Of a DNA stretch of 64,000 nucleotides, positions 9,003 through 17,015 are shown in pieces. The notes under the pieces are model-generated. The model made no database searches, was not told where the DNA came from, and was given only the letters and a program-made list of their open reading frames with translations. Source of the DNA: Sulfitobacter sp043557345 (GTDB taxonomy: Bacteria > Pseudomonadota > Alphaproteobacteria > Rhodobacterales > Rhodobacteraceae); assembly GCF_043557345.1 (NCBI RefSeq), contig NZ_JBIFFV010000001.1:682001-746000 (forward strand), in the 5' to 3' direction. How positions within the stretch are numbered: position 1 is the first letter of the stretch; every line of letters starts with the position of its first letter. A program made the position numbers and the translations under genes.

Positions 9003-9593
9003 TTACCAGCGGCTCAAGCGGCAGCCTGCGATCTGGTTTTCATAAAGCTTGGCGCGGGATTCGACCTTGCCCGCGACGCCCACCAGCCACGCCTTGCTGT
9101 TGTAGCTTTGCCGGGAAAAACCCGTGTGCCCCTCGTGATAGGCGAGGTATTGATTGCGGGCGTCATGCAGCGAGACGCCGTTCCGCTCCCGCGTCAGGTT
9201 CATGTACCAGCCCATGAAATCGCTCGCGTCGCGAATCCGGTCGCGTTTGGCACGCCAGCGGCCCTCGGATTCCAGATACTCGTCCCATGTCGCGTCCAGA
9301 GCCTGCGAATAGCCAAAGGCGCTGGATTGGCGGCCCATTGGGATCACGCCCAGCACATATTTGAACGGCGTCCGGGCATCCGCCACGAATTTGCTCTCTT
9401 GGTGGATGGTGGCCATTTGAACGTGAATGGGGACCCCCCATTTCCGCTCGGTCGCGCGGAATGCGCGCAGGTACTCGGGGTGCTCTTTCAGGATCGTGCA
9501 GGCGTTATCCAGATCACGCGGGGCCGTTTGAGGCCCGCCGCCGCAGGATGCCACCAGCAGTACGATCATCATTGCGCAAAAATGCTTGCTCAT
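9003..9593 (-). CDS. Lipoprotein with a lytic-transglycosylase-like (SLT) domain (196 aa)
   Basis: The N-terminus is a short signal ending in a lipobox (LLVASC, Cys17), so the protein should be anchored to the envelope. The rest has an SLT/lysozyme-like fold signature. Glu66 in ATIHQESKF matches the catalytic glutamate position; a SAFGYSQALDATW motif follows, and YLAYHEGHTGF lies near the C-terminus. This pattern suggests cleavage or binding of peptidoglycan glycan strands in the periplasm. The GYSQA motif is the form seen in several Rhodobacterales lipoproteins of this kind. Enzyme activity is inferred. The gene shares the bidirectional terminator with lolA. Confidence 0.85.
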   Translation of the reverse strand: MSKHFCAMMIVLLVASCGGGPQTAPRDLDNACTILKEHPEYLRAFRATERKWGVPIHVQMATIHQESKFVADARTPFKYVLGVIPMGRQSSAFGYSQALDATWDEYLESEGRWRAKRDRIRDASDFMGWYMNLTRERNGVSLHDARNQYLAYHEGHTGFSRQSYNSKAWLVGVAGKVESRAKLYENQIAGCRLSRW

Positions 9594-9856
9594 CTGCCTC
9601 TCGCCTCTCGTTCTTGTTAGGGGACGTTTTTTCCGGAGGAGTTTAACCGATTCACCCTCACCATCACATCACTAAATTGGGAAAATGCGCGGCAGTCTGC
9701 GCGGTATTGCGCTGACAGCGCATCGGCGGGCAGGCGGTATTTCGCGGGAGCCCGGTAAAGCAGTTGCGCCCCCGGGCGGTGGGCCGCTGCAAACCCACTG
9801 TCGGCGCAGCGTTCACAGTCTGTTTCCCCGCACAGAGCCGCTGTGATTGGACAAAA
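9594..9856. other. Non-coding gap between the divergent SLT lipoprotein gene and hspQ
   Basis: This stretch of about 260 bases holds no convincing reading frame on either strand. It must contain the promoter of the minus-strand lipoprotein gene and that of hspQ. Base composition is close to that of neighbouring genes. I do not see a tRNA, a strong terminator or a repeat in it. Confidence 0.6.
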
Positions 9857-9891
9857 GCCCCTTGAAAGGGCTACCGTCGAGGGGTAGGGGC
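9857..9891 (+). promoter_or_regulatory. Candidate RNA hairpin covering the hspQ ribosome-binding site
   Basis: The presumed Shine-Dalgarno AGGGG (9886-9890) lies nine bases before the hspQ ATG. GCCC (9857-9860) can pair with GGGC (9888-9891), and CTACC (9871-9875) with GGTAG (9883-9887). All bases from 9883 to 9891 would then be in a helix. A competing small stem (AGCCC 9856-9860 with GGGCT 9868-9872) would free the site. This is the logic of an RNA thermometer, fitting for a heat-shock gene, but it is a by-eye fold without energies or conservation. Confidence 0.35.
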
Positions 9892-9899
9892 AGCATGTT

Positions 9900-10226
9900 A
9901 TGATACGAACACGCGCAAAATATCACCTCGGGCAGATTGTCCGTCACAAGAAGCATCCCTTTCGGGGCGTGATTTTTGACGTCGACCCGGAATTCGCCAA
10001 CACCGAAGAATGGTATGAGGCGATTCCCGAAGAGAACCGGCCGGTGAAAGATCAACCGTTCTATCATCTCTTGGCCGAGAACGATCAGAGCTACTATGTG
10101 GCCTATGTGTCCGAGCAGAACCTCGTCGCCGATTATTCGGGGGAGCCTGTGGACCACCCCGATATCCCCGATCTGTTCGGCCCTTTCACCGACGGTGCCT
10201 ATCCGCTGCATTTCCAGATGAACTAA
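9900..10226 (+). CDS. hspQ: Heat shock protein HspQ / hemimethylated-DNA-binding-like protein (108 aa)
   Basis: The sequence follows the HspQ/YccV family closely: AKYHLGQIVRHKKHPFRGVI at the N-terminus, then DVDPEFANTEEWYEAIP, DQPFYHLLAEND and YVAYVSEQNLV. E. coli HspQ is a small heat-shock-induced protein that tunes Lon and binds hemimethylated DNA in vitro; those roles are known from the family, not from this sequence. The gene appears monocistronic. A hairpin overlapping its ribosome-binding site is described separately. A GC-rich hairpin follows the stop. Confidence 0.93.
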   Translation: MIRTRAKYHLGQIVRHKKHPFRGVIFDVDPEFANTEEWYEAIPEENRPVKDQPFYHLLAENDQSYYVAYVSEQNLVADYSGEPVDHPDIPDLFGPFTDGAYPLHFQMN

Positions 10227-10230
10227 GCCC

Positions 10231-10248
10231 GGCGGGCCGTTGCCCGCC
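10231..10248. terminator. GC hairpin between convergent hspQ and gamma-glutamyltransferase genes
   Basis: GGCGGGC pairs with GCCCGCC around a 4-base loop, five bases after the hspQ stop codon. No T-run follows on the plus strand, so it is a weak or Rho-assisted terminator at best. Confidence 0.4.
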
Positions 10249-10263
10249 CGCGCAGGCGTTTCA

Positions 10264-11841
10264 TCAATAGCCCAAGGCGCAGCCGTCCTTGCGCGGGTCG
10301 CTCGCGCCTTCCAGAACGCCATCTTCGCGGATGCGGATCGCCTGCGCTCCGCCGATCGCCGTTTCGGGCACCTCGACCCTATGGCCCAGATCGCTCAAGC
10401 TTTGGCGCACCTCGTCGCCAAAGCCGCGCTCGACCTTCATCACCTGCCCATCGGCAAAGGCGCGCGGCGCGTCGATGGCGCTTTGCACATCCATGCCAAA
10501 ATCGGTGAGGTTCGAGGCAAAGCGCGCATGGCCGCAGGGCTGATACGCCCCGCCCATCACGCCAAAGGGCATGGTCACCCGGCCATTCTCGCGGATCATG
10601 CCGGGGATGATCGTATGCATCGGGCGTTTGCCGCCTTTCAGCTCATTCGGGTGGCCTTCCTCCAACGTGAAACCCGCGCCACGGTTTTGCAGCAGGATGC
10701 CGAACTTGTCCGAGGCGATGCCAGAGCCGAAGCCGTGGAAGATCGAATAGATGAGCGAGACCGACATGCCGTCACCATCGACCACGGTGATATAGATCGT
10801 GTCTTTATGTACCGCCTCGCTGATCGGGGCGGCGGCGGCCATGGCGCGTTTGGGGTCGATCAGGGCCGCAAGGGCGCGGGCGGTCTCAGGCGCCAGCATG
10901 TGCTCAAGCCGCGCGGTGTGATCCGGGTCGGCCAGAAAGCGGTTGCGCGTGTCATAGGCCAGTTTGGTCGCCTCGGCTTCGATATGCAGCCGCTCGGCCC
11001 CCAGCGGGTCCATCCCGGCGATGTCGAAGTGATCGAGGATATTCATCAGCAACAGCGCGGTCGCCCCTTGTCCGTTGGGCGGATGTTCGACCACTTCGAG
11101 GTCTTTGTACTGGCCTGACACGGGCGTCGTGACCTCTGCGCGGGCCTGGGCGAAATCCTCGGCGCTGTGGCTGCCGCCAGCGGCTTGCAAGCTGGCGATC
11201 ATGTCTTCGGCGATCTCTCCGGTGTAGAAGGCCTCGCGGCCCTTTGCAGCCACGCGGCGCAGCACTTCGGCCTGTCCCGGCGCGCGGAAGATGTCGCCGG
11301 TGCGGGGTGTTTTTCCGTTGATGAGGAAGTGATCCCGCGCGCGCCCCTGAAGGGTACCGCCATCGGTGGCCCAGTCAAAGGCCACGCGCGGGGCGACGGG
11401 CACCCCCGCCTCGGCGTAGTGGATCGCGGGGGCGAGCAGGGCGTCCAACCCCAGTTTGCCGGTGCTCTCGGAGAGGTGGCAGAAGGCGTCGATGGCCGTG
11501 GGGATCGTCACGGCATCCGCCGAGCGGAGCGGCACCGTCTGCTCGCCCTTGTCCCGCAGTTTGGCGGCGTCCAGCGCCGCCGGCGCGCGGCCAGACCCGT
11601 TGAGGGCATGGACCTCCTCGCTGCCTGCCGGGGAGTAGAGCACGAAACAGTCGCCGCCGATCCCGGTCATCTGCGGCTCGCAAATCCCCAGCAGCACCGC
11701 CCCGGCGATGGCCGCGTCCATCGCGTTGCCGCCCCGTGCAAGGATATCGACCGCCGCCCGTGCCGCCAGCGGATGCGATGTGGCGCAGATGCCGTTGGTG
11801 GCCAAGACCGGTGACCGGCCGGGAAGGTGAAAATCGCGCAT
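10264..11841 (-). CDS. Gamma-glutamyltransferase family protein (525 aa)
   Basis: The family signature is present throughout: SHPLAARAAVDILARGGNAM near the start, then PQMTGIGGDCF, and the autoprocessing site with the nucleophilic Thr in HKDTIYITVVDGDG. Gamma-glutamyltransferases are made as a proenzyme that cleaves itself before this Thr. They are Ntn hydrolases acting on glutathione and other gamma-glutamyl compounds. No obvious signal peptide precedes the first motif from the ATG at 11841, which has a GAGGGG ribosome-binding site, so a cytoplasmic location is suggested. Many such paralogues in Rhodobacterales act on unknown substrates. Confidence 0.9.
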   Translation of the reverse strand: MRDFHLPGRSPVLATNGICATSHPLAARAAVDILARGGNAMDAAIAGAVLLGICEPQMTGIGGDCFVLYSPAGSEEVHALNGSGRAPAALDAAKLRDKGEQTVPLRSADAVTIPTAIDAFCHLSESTGKLGLDALLAPAIHYAEAGVPVAPRVAFDWATDGGTLQGRARDHFLINGKTPRTGDIFRAPGQAEVLRRVAAKGREAFYTGEIAEDMIASLQAAGGSHSAEDFAQARAEVTTPVSGQYKDLEVVEHPPNGQGATALLLMNILDHFDIAGMDPLGAERLHIEAEATKLAYDTRNRFLADPDHTARLEHMLAPETARALAALIDPKRAMAAAAPISEAVHKDTIYITVVDGDGMSVSLIYSIFHGFGSGIASDKFGILLQNRGAGFTLEEGHPNELKGGKRPMHTIIPGMIRENGRVTMPFGVMGGAYQPCGHARFASNLTDFGMDVQSAIDAPRAFADGQVMKVERGFGDEVRQSLSDLGHRVEVPETAIGGAQAIRIREDGVLEGASDPRKDGCALGY

Positions 11842-11978
11842 GTGCTGCCCCTCGCTGAATTGTATCTGCGTGACCCTAGACCGAGATTTCGGTTCTGCCA
11901 ATGCGGGGGGAAGTTCCTCGGCACCGCGTACTGGGTGGGGGCTATTAAACACGGCACCGAGGGAAGCCATATGCAGCT

Positions 11979-12036
11979 ACAGCCCCGTTTATGACCCACA
12001 ACCAAGGCGCAATTGTGATCCCAGCGGGGCTGTTTT
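11979..12036 (+). other. Long stem-loop followed by TTTT in the gap upstream of the gamma-glutamyltransferase gene
   Basis: ACAGCCCCG (11979-11987) is an exact inverted repeat of CGGGGCTGT (12025-12033), and TTTT follows on the plus strand. Inside the loop CACAA and TTGTG can pair too. No plus-strand gene lies just upstream. It could terminate an unseen small RNA, or act in the minus orientation after the anti-sigma gene, where no T-run follows. Confidence 0.35.
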
Positions 12037-12067
12037 GAGAAATATGCGGGACGCCCTGCCGCAGGTG

Positions 12068-12532
12068 TTAACGCGGCGGTAACCCGACCGGGAGCCGCAG
12101 GTCGATCCGGTTCTCTTGCGCCAAGCGGCGATAGGTCAGGTCTTTCGCCAAATCGCGGATCAGGAACCAGCCAAAGCCGCCTTCGGGCAGGTCGCAAATC
12201 GGGCGGTCGATCTCTTGCGGCAGGCCCAAGGGCACCTGCAGATCGGGCATTGGCAGCCCTTCGTCCGACACGGCAAGGTGCAGGCCGTCGGGCGCGTGAT
12301 GGCAGGCGATATGGATGGGGCCGGGGTGGTGCGGATCGGGGTAGGCGTGTTCGACGATATTGTTGAGCATCTCGGCGACCACCAAGCGCACCACGCAGAC
12401 CTCCTCGGCCCCGAGCGACAGGCAGCTGAGCGCATCCAGCAAAAGCGTAAGCGCCTCCCGCGCGGCCTGCGGGCCGCTGTGAACGGTGATCTCGAACGGG
12501 CAGAGCGCGGACCGCGCGGCGGAGAGCCGCAT
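12068..12532 (-). CDS. Serine-kinase anti-sigma-type ATPase (RsbW-like, 154 aa)
   Basis: The protein is a small GHKL ATPase of the RsbW/SpoIIAB class. It has the N-box VAEMLNNIVEHAYPD and a glycine-rich ATP lid near GGFGWFLIRDLAKDL. In partner-switching systems such a kinase holds a regulator or sigma factor until an unphosphorylated STAS protein captures it. The ATG at 12532 lies four bases after the stop of the STAS gene, so the two are coupled. No PP2C phosphatase or sigma factor gene is adjacent, so the target cannot be named. Confidence 0.83.
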   Translation of the reverse strand: MRLSAARSALCPFEITVHSGPQAAREALTLLLDALSCLSLGAEEVCVVRLVVAEMLNNIVEHAYPDPHHPGPIHIACHHAPDGLHLAVSDEGLPMPDLQVPLGLPQEIDRPICDLPEGGFGWFLIRDLAKDLTYRRLAQENRIDLRLPVGLPPR

Positions 12533-12536
12533 GGCG

Positions 12537-12881
12537 CTACTCTCGATGCGCAGTGAGGGCGGCGTCAAGCGTGTGGAAAATGCCAAAGACCCGATCCATC
12601 CGGGTGAGGGTAAAGACCTTTTCCACCGCCGGGGTCAGCCCGGCCAGCACCAGCGCGCGCTGCGGTGCCAGATGTTTCATCGCCGCCACGATCGCGCCCA
12701 AGCCGCTGGAATCGATGAAATTGACCCGCTGCAGATCAAGGATCACGACCGGCGGCGCATGGGCCGCGGCACGGCGCAATGCATCCTTGAACTCCAACGC
12801 CGCGGCGGCGTCGATCCGGTCATGCAGCACGCTGACCACGCAAAAGCGGTCTTCTGTTTTGGCGGAAACTTCCATAGACAT
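12537..12881 (-). CDS. STAS-domain anti-anti-sigma factor (114 aa)
   Basis: The C-terminal VNFIDSSGLGAIVAAMKHL motif is the STAS signature with the phosphorylatable serine (DSSG). The N-terminal strand RFCVVSVLHDRIDAAAALEF also fits SpoIIAA/RsbV. It would bind the neighbouring RsbW-like kinase when dephosphorylated. I chose the ATG at 12881; another ATG six bases downstream is possible. The gene is divergent from the thiolase gene, with about 80 bases between starts, and a longer antisense frame covering the thiolase gene is spurious. Confidence 0.87.
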   Translation of the reverse strand: MSMEVSAKTEDRFCVVSVLHDRIDAAAALEFKDALRRAAAHAPPVVILDLQRVNFIDSSGLGAIVAAMKHLAPQRALVLAGLTPAVEKVFTLTRMDRVFGIFHTLDAALTAHRE

Positions 12882-12962
12882 GCCCCGAGACTTTGAAGTT
12901 CGAGACGTGATTAACCGTAAAACCTTACCAACTGGTATGCGGTGCAACTCTAGGAGAACGTG

Positions 12963-14135
12963 ATGCGCAATGTCGTGATAACCGGTGCAGCCAGAACCCC
13001 GATGGGCGGTTTTCAAGGAGCCTTCGAGGGGCTGACCGCCGCGGAATTGGGCGGCAGCGCGATCAAGGCGGCCTTGGGCAAGACGGATCCTGCCGAGGTG
13101 CAAGAGGTGCTGATGGGCTGCGTGCTGCCCGCCGGACAGGGCCAAGCGCCCGCGCGTCAGGCCGGGTTCAAGGCCGGTTTGGGCGAAGAGGTGCCTGCCA
13201 CGACGCTGAACAAGATGTGCGGCTCGGGCATGAAGGCGGCGATGATGGCCTTCGACCAGATCGCGCTTGGCCAGACCGATGTCATGGTCGCGGGCGGCAT
13301 GGAGAGTATGACTAACGCGCCCTACGTCTTGCCCAAGATGCGCGGCGGCGCGCGGCTGGGGCACGGTCAGGTGATCGACCATATGTTCCTCGACGGGCTC
13401 GAAGACGCCTATGACAAGGGCCGCCTGATGGGCACCTTTGCCGAGGATTGCGCCGAACGGTTCCAATTCACCCGCGAGACGCAGGACGACTACGCGCTGG
13501 CGTCGCTGTCGCGCGCCATCGAGGCGCAGGAAAGCGGCGCCTTCGCGGATGAGATCGCCCCGGTCGAGGTCACCTCGCGCCGCGGCAGCACGACGGTCAG
13601 TGCCGACGAACAGCCCTCCAGCGCCCGGCCCGAGAAGATCCCCCAGCTAAAACCGGCCTTCCGCGAGGGCGGTACGGTGACGGCGGCGAATTCCTCGTCG
13701 ATTTCCGATGGCGCGGCGGCGCTGGTGTTGGCGGATGAGGAGAGCGCCAAGCGCAAGGGGCTGAACATCCGCGCCCGCATCGTCGGTCACGCCAGCCACG
13801 CCCAAGCGCCGGGGCTGTTCACCACGGCACCTGTCCCCGCCGCGCAAAAACTGCTGGAGCGGATCGGCTGGAAGAAAGAAGATGTCGATCTGTGGGAGGT
13901 CAACGAAGCCTTCGCCGTGGTGCCGCTGGCTTTCATGCATGAGATGGACCTCTCCCATGACATCGTGAACGTCAACGGCGGCGCCTGTGCGCTTGGCCAT
14001 CCCATTGGCGCCTCGGGCGCGCGGATCATGGTAACCCTGCTGAACGCTCTGGAAAAACGTGGGCTGAAGCGCGGTGTCGCGGCGATCTGCATCGGCGGCG
14101 GCGAGGGCACGGCCATCGCGATCGAACGCCCCTGA
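12963..14135 (+). CDS. Acetyl-CoA C-acetyltransferase / thiolase (390 aa)
   Basis: This is a standard degradative/biosynthetic thiolase. The acylated cysteine is Cys86 in LNKMCGSGMKA. The C-terminal motifs NGGACALGHPIGASGAR and CIGGGEGTA provide the catalytic His and second Cys. It condenses two acetyl-CoA to acetoacetyl-CoA or runs in reverse, feeding PHB synthesis or beta-ketoadipyl/acyl-CoA cleavage. No phaB or scoAB gene is beside it, so a specific pathway cannot be assigned. The ATG at 12963 follows AGGAG with good spacing; the GTG three bases earlier is less likely. Confidence 0.92.
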   Translation: MRNVVITGAARTPMGGFQGAFEGLTAAELGGSAIKAALGKTDPAEVQEVLMGCVLPAGQGQAPARQAGFKAGLGEEVPATTLNKMCGSGMKAAMMAFDQIALGQTDVMVAGGMESMTNAPYVLPKMRGGARLGHGQVIDHMFLDGLEDAYDKGRLMGTFAEDCAERFQFTRETQDDYALASLSRAIEAQESGAFADEIAPVEVTSRRGSTTVSADEQPSSARPEKIPQLKPAFREGGTVTAANSSSISDGAAALVLADEESAKRKGLNIRARIVGHASHAQAPGLFTTAPVPAAQKLLERIGWKKEDVDLWEVNEAFAVVPLAFMHEMDLSHDIVNVNGGACALGHPIGASGARIMVTLLNALEKRGLKRGVAAICIGGGEGTAIAIERP

Positions 14136-14163
14136 GCCTTCAGGTCATTTTACCTATCGAAGG

Positions 14164-14186
14164 GGGGGCGGCCTGCCGCCCTTTTT
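14164..14186 (+). terminator. Terminator after the thiolase gene
   Basis: GGGCGG (14166-14171) pairs with CCGCCC (14176-14181) around a 4-base loop and is followed by five T. It lies 30 bases after the thiolase stop and just before the msrC start, so msrC transcription would either escape it or begin downstream. Confidence 0.75.
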
Positions 14187-14209
14187 CCGTCTGAAATAAG
14201 AGTATCGCC

Positions 14210-14668
14210 ATGACTGTCGACTACCAAACCCTTGCCAAGACCATCGCCGCCCTGACCGAGGGCGAAGACGATGCCGTGGCCCTGATGGCCACCATCGCCT
14301 GTGAGGTGCATCACGCGGATGACCGCTTTGACTGGACCGGCTTTTACCGGGTGACCGCGCCCGAACTGTTGAAGATCGGCCCCTATCAGGGCGGACACGG
14401 CTGTCTGGTGATCCCCTTTTCGCGCGGGGTCTGCGGGGCTGCGGCGCGGACTGGCGAGGTGCAATTGGTTGAGGATGTCGATGCCTTTCCGGGCCATATC
14501 GCCTGTGCTTCGTCGACACGCTCGGAATTGGTGCTGCCGGTCTGGAACGGGGCGGGGGAGTTGCTGGGAGTTTTCGACATCGACAGCGACCAGCCGAATG
14601 CCTTCACCCAAGCCGATGCCGATGCGCTGAGCGCGATCCTCAAGGCGAGTTTCGCCGCCGTCGGCTGA
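14210..14668 (+). CDS. msrC: Free methionine-(R)-sulfoxide reductase, GAF-domain type (152 aa)
   Basis: The protein is a single GAF domain with the fRMsr motifs DWTGFYR, IPFSRGVCGAAA and FPGHIACASSTRSE. Three cysteines at 65, 75 and 99 have the same spacing (10 and 24 residues) as Cys84, Cys94 and Cys118 of the E. coli enzyme. That supports true catalytic competence. The enzyme reduces free methionine-R-sulfoxide in the cytoplasm during oxidative stress. It is followed by an RluA-type gene after 48 bases, possibly in one transcript. Confidence 0.92.
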   Translation: MTVDYQTLAKTIAALTEGEDDAVALMATIACEVHHADDRFDWTGFYRVTAPELLKIGPYQGGHGCLVIPFSRGVCGAAARTGEVQLVEDVDAFPGHIACASSTRSELVLPVWNGAGELLGVFDIDSDQPNAFTQADADALSAILKASFAAVG

Positions 14669-14716
14669 CAGCCACGCCCCGCTTGATCCGCAGGGCCGCA
14701 TCTGCGAGGGGGAGTG

Positions 14717-15364
14717 ATGGATAGCGAATACAACCCGCCGCAGGACCCGTTGGTCATCCTGCATGAAGATGCCGAAGTTCTGCTGGTCGACAAACCTTCA
14801 GGGCTGCTCAGCGTGCCGGGCAAGGGCGAACATCTGGCCGATTGCCTGATCGCACGGGTGCAGGCGGTCTTTCCCCAAGCGCTGCTGGTGCACCGGCTGG
14901 ATCGCGACACTTCGGGCGTGATGATCTTTGCCCTGACGCCCCATGCGCAGCGTCACCTTGGGTTGCAGTTCGAAAAGCGTATGACGCGCAAGACCTATGT
15001 CGCGCGGGTCTGGGGCGTGCCGGAGGAGAAATCCGGCAGTGTCGATTTGCCGCTGATCGTCGATTGGCCCAACCGCCCCCGGCAGAAGGTCTGCCATGAG
15101 ACCGGCAAGCCCGCGCAGACCGATTGGAAGAGGGTCAAGACCGATGGGGAGACCGCGCGCCTTCGGCTGTTCCCCAAGACCGGGCGCAGCCATCAGCTGC
15201 GCGTGCATATGCTGGCGCTTGGGCATCCGATTTTGGACGACCCTTTCTATGCCACGGGGCCTGCACGGGATTTCCCGCGGTTGATGCTGCATAGCGAGGA
15301 ATTGCGGTTCAACCATCCGCAGGGGGGCGCATCCACGAAGGTGCGCGCCAAGGCGCCTTTTTAA
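14717..15364 (+). CDS. RluA-family pseudouridine synthase (215 aa)
   Basis: The catalytic motif HRLDRDTSGVMIF carries the nucleophilic aspartate at Asp62. KPSGLLSVPGKG upstream and GRSHQLRVHMLALGHPILDD downstream complete the RluA-family pattern. At 215 residues it lacks an S4 domain and matches the short RluA/RluE-like members that modify 23S rRNA and/or tRNA. The exact uridine target is not deducible. The ATG at 14717 has a GAGGGGGA ribosome-binding site; the overlapping GTG at 14714 is a weaker choice. Confidence 0.9.
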   Translation: MDSEYNPPQDPLVILHEDAEVLLVDKPSGLLSVPGKGEHLADCLIARVQAVFPQALLVHRLDRDTSGVMIFALTPHAQRHLGLQFEKRMTRKTYVARVWGVPEEKSGSVDLPLIVDWPNRPRQKVCHETGKPAQTDWKRVKTDGETARLRLFPKTGRSHQLRVHMLALGHPILDDPFYATGPARDFPRLMLHSEELRFNHPQGGASTKVRAKAPF

Positions 15365-15520
15365 GGGGTGCTCCGTGCCCGGCCTTGCGCCGTGAGGTGG
15401 GGGCGGGATTGGTATTTGAGAAAGGATGAAGGAGAAGGGGGGCCGTGGCGCTGCGGTGAAGTTGGGCTTTGTGGCGATCGGGGGGGTGAAACCGGCGGGG
15501 TTTGCGATTACCTCTGATCT

Positions 15521-15534
15521 ATCTGTTCACAGAT
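15521..15534. promoter_or_regulatory. Small palindrome upstream of the peroxiredoxin gene
   Basis: ATCTG-TTCA-CAGAT is an exact inverted repeat ending 16 bases before the peroxiredoxin ATG, just ahead of its GGAGG ribosome-binding site. It could be an operator half-site pair or a small RNA hairpin. It is short enough to occur by chance. Confidence 0.25.
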
Positions 15535-15550
15535 TGACCCGGAGGATATC

Positions 15551-16204
15551 ATGGGCTTGCGTATCAACGACACTATTCCCGATCTTACAGTCGAAACCGA
15601 TCAGGGCAGTTTTTCCCTGCATGAGTTCGTCGGTGACAATTGGGCGATCCTGTTCTCCCACCCCAAGGATTTCACCCCTGTTTGCACCACCGAGTTCGGC
15701 GCCGTGGCGCGGCTTTCCGAAGAGTGGGAAAAGCGCGGCACCAAGGTGATCGGCGTCAGTGTCGACGGTGTTGAAGAGCATAAGAAGTGGAAGGGCGATA
15801 TCGAGAAGGTTGCAGGCGCCGAGGCCGGGTTTCCGATTATCGCGGATGCGGGGCTGGAGGTGTCGAAGGCCTTTGATATGCTGCCTGCCGAGGCCTATTT
15901 GCCCGATGGCCGCACGCCCAATGACAGCGCCACGGTGCGGTCGGTTTTCATCATCGGGCCGGATAAGCAGTTGAAGCTGAGCATGACCTATCCGATGAAT
16001 GTGGGCCGGAATTTTGCCGAGGTTCTGCGGGCTTTGGACGGGTTGCAGACGGCGGCGAAGAACGCTGTGGCGACGCCTGCGGATTGGCAGGTGGGTGAGG
16101 ATGTGATCATCCCCGCGACGGTGTCGGATGAGGACGCCAAGGCGAAGTTCGGGGCGTTTGAGACGGTGTTGCCCTATTTGCGCAAAGCGCAGCTGCCGGG
16201 CTGA
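15551..16204 (+). CDS. 1-Cys peroxiredoxin (Prx6 type, 217 aa)
   Basis: The peroxidatic cysteine is Cys45 in SHPKDFTPVCTTEFG, the typical Prx6-subfamily motif. No other cysteine is present, so this is a 1-Cys enzyme needing an external reductant. The C-terminal TPADWQVGEDVIIPATVSDE extension is also characteristic of the Prx6 group. It reduces hydrogen peroxide and alkyl hydroperoxides in the cytoplasm. A strong GGAGGATATC ribosome-binding region precedes the ATG. The next gene is convergent and stops seven bases away, with no visible terminator. Confidence 0.93.
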   Translation: MGLRINDTIPDLTVETDQGSFSLHEFVGDNWAILFSHPKDFTPVCTTEFGAVARLSEEWEKRGTKVIGVSVDGVEEHKKWKGDIEKVAGAEAGFPIIADAGLEVSKAFDMLPAEAYLPDGRTPNDSATVRSVFIIGPDKQLKLSMTYPMNVGRNFAEVLRALDGLQTAAKNAVATPADWQVGEDVIIPATVSDEDAKAKFGAFETVLPYLRKAQLPG

Positions 16205-16211
16205 TGTGCCG

Positions 16212-16964
16212 TTAGCGATGGCGAAGCTTATGGGCGAAGGCCATCGCTTTTTCATGCAATAGGCGGCGCTGTTTGCGCAGGCCGTAGAGGGGGGAGCGGC
16301 GGTATTGCCCTCTGTTTCCCCCTGAGCGGGCGGAAATGTCACTGTCGAACCGGCCCGCCGTGACAAGGCTTTGGGCTGTGGCGAGCCCCATGTCGGAGCG
16401 CGTCAGCACCTGTCTGAGCATGTTATCCGCAGGGCAGAAGATAGGTTCGGAGGCGGCGAGGAAGGCCTCGGCCCCGGCGCGGTTCCAGATCAGCGCATGG
16501 GCGAGCATTGGAAAGTAATGGGCGCGGAGCAGCGACACGCCTGCGACTTCGGCCATGGGGCTGGTGATTTTCAGGCGTGTCGCGCCCAGGTTCACGCAGT
16601 GCCAATCGGCGCGGGGGCGCAGCCATTCTATGAGTTCTGGCACGACGGTTCGGAATATGGGCTGCAAGGCGATGTCATCTTCGAAGACGAAGCCAAGTTC
16701 ATTGCCGCTCTCTAAGAAGGCTGTGGCGGCGCGTTGGTGGGAGACGTAGCAGCCGACCTCGCCTTGGGTCATTGACCGGCCCATGAAACGCCGGGCTTTG
16801 CCATCGTCATAGGGGGCGAATTGGGCCAGATCGATCTCGCGCCCGTCGAAGGCATCCACGCGGACGGCTTCGATCTGTGCGGCGTCCAGTTCGGCCTTGG
16901 CGCTCTCCAGTCGCTGGGGGGAGGCGGCCAGATTGATGACGAATCCCTTCGGGCGCTGTGGCAT
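16212..16964 (-). CDS. Glycosyltransferase family 25 protein (250 aa)
   Basis: The N-terminus GFVINLAASPQRLESAKAEL and the motif GEVGCYVSHQRA, followed by FVFEDDIAL, are the GT25 pattern. The EDD acts as the metal/nucleotide-sugar binding motif. Relatives add sugars to lipooligosaccharide or other surface glycans in Gram-negative bacteria. The gene follows another glycosyltransferase gene by 51 bases on the same strand, so they are likely expressed together for one surface glycan. No other polysaccharide genes are near. Confidence 0.85.
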   Translation of the reverse strand: MPQRPKGFVINLAASPQRLESAKAELDAAQIEAVRVDAFDGREIDLAQFAPYDDGKARRFMGRSMTQGEVGCYVSHQRAATAFLESGNELGFVFEDDIALQPIFRTVVPELIEWLRPRADWHCVNLGATRLKITSPMAEVAGVSLLRAHYFPMLAHALIWNRAGAEAFLAASEPIFCPADNMLRQVLTRSDMGLATAQSLVTAGRFDSDISARSGGNRGQYRRSPLYGLRKQRRLLHEKAMAFAHKLRHR

Positions 16965-17015
16965 CGTTATGACCTCATTCCTGTGGCGCGCGGGGCGATG
17001 ACAGGCCTTTGCGGG

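Noticed and set aside
9861..9867. CTTGAAA before hspQ as a heat-shock sigma -35
   Set aside because: No CCCAT-type -10 element follows at 13-17 bases; the bases fit better as part of the RNA hairpin region.
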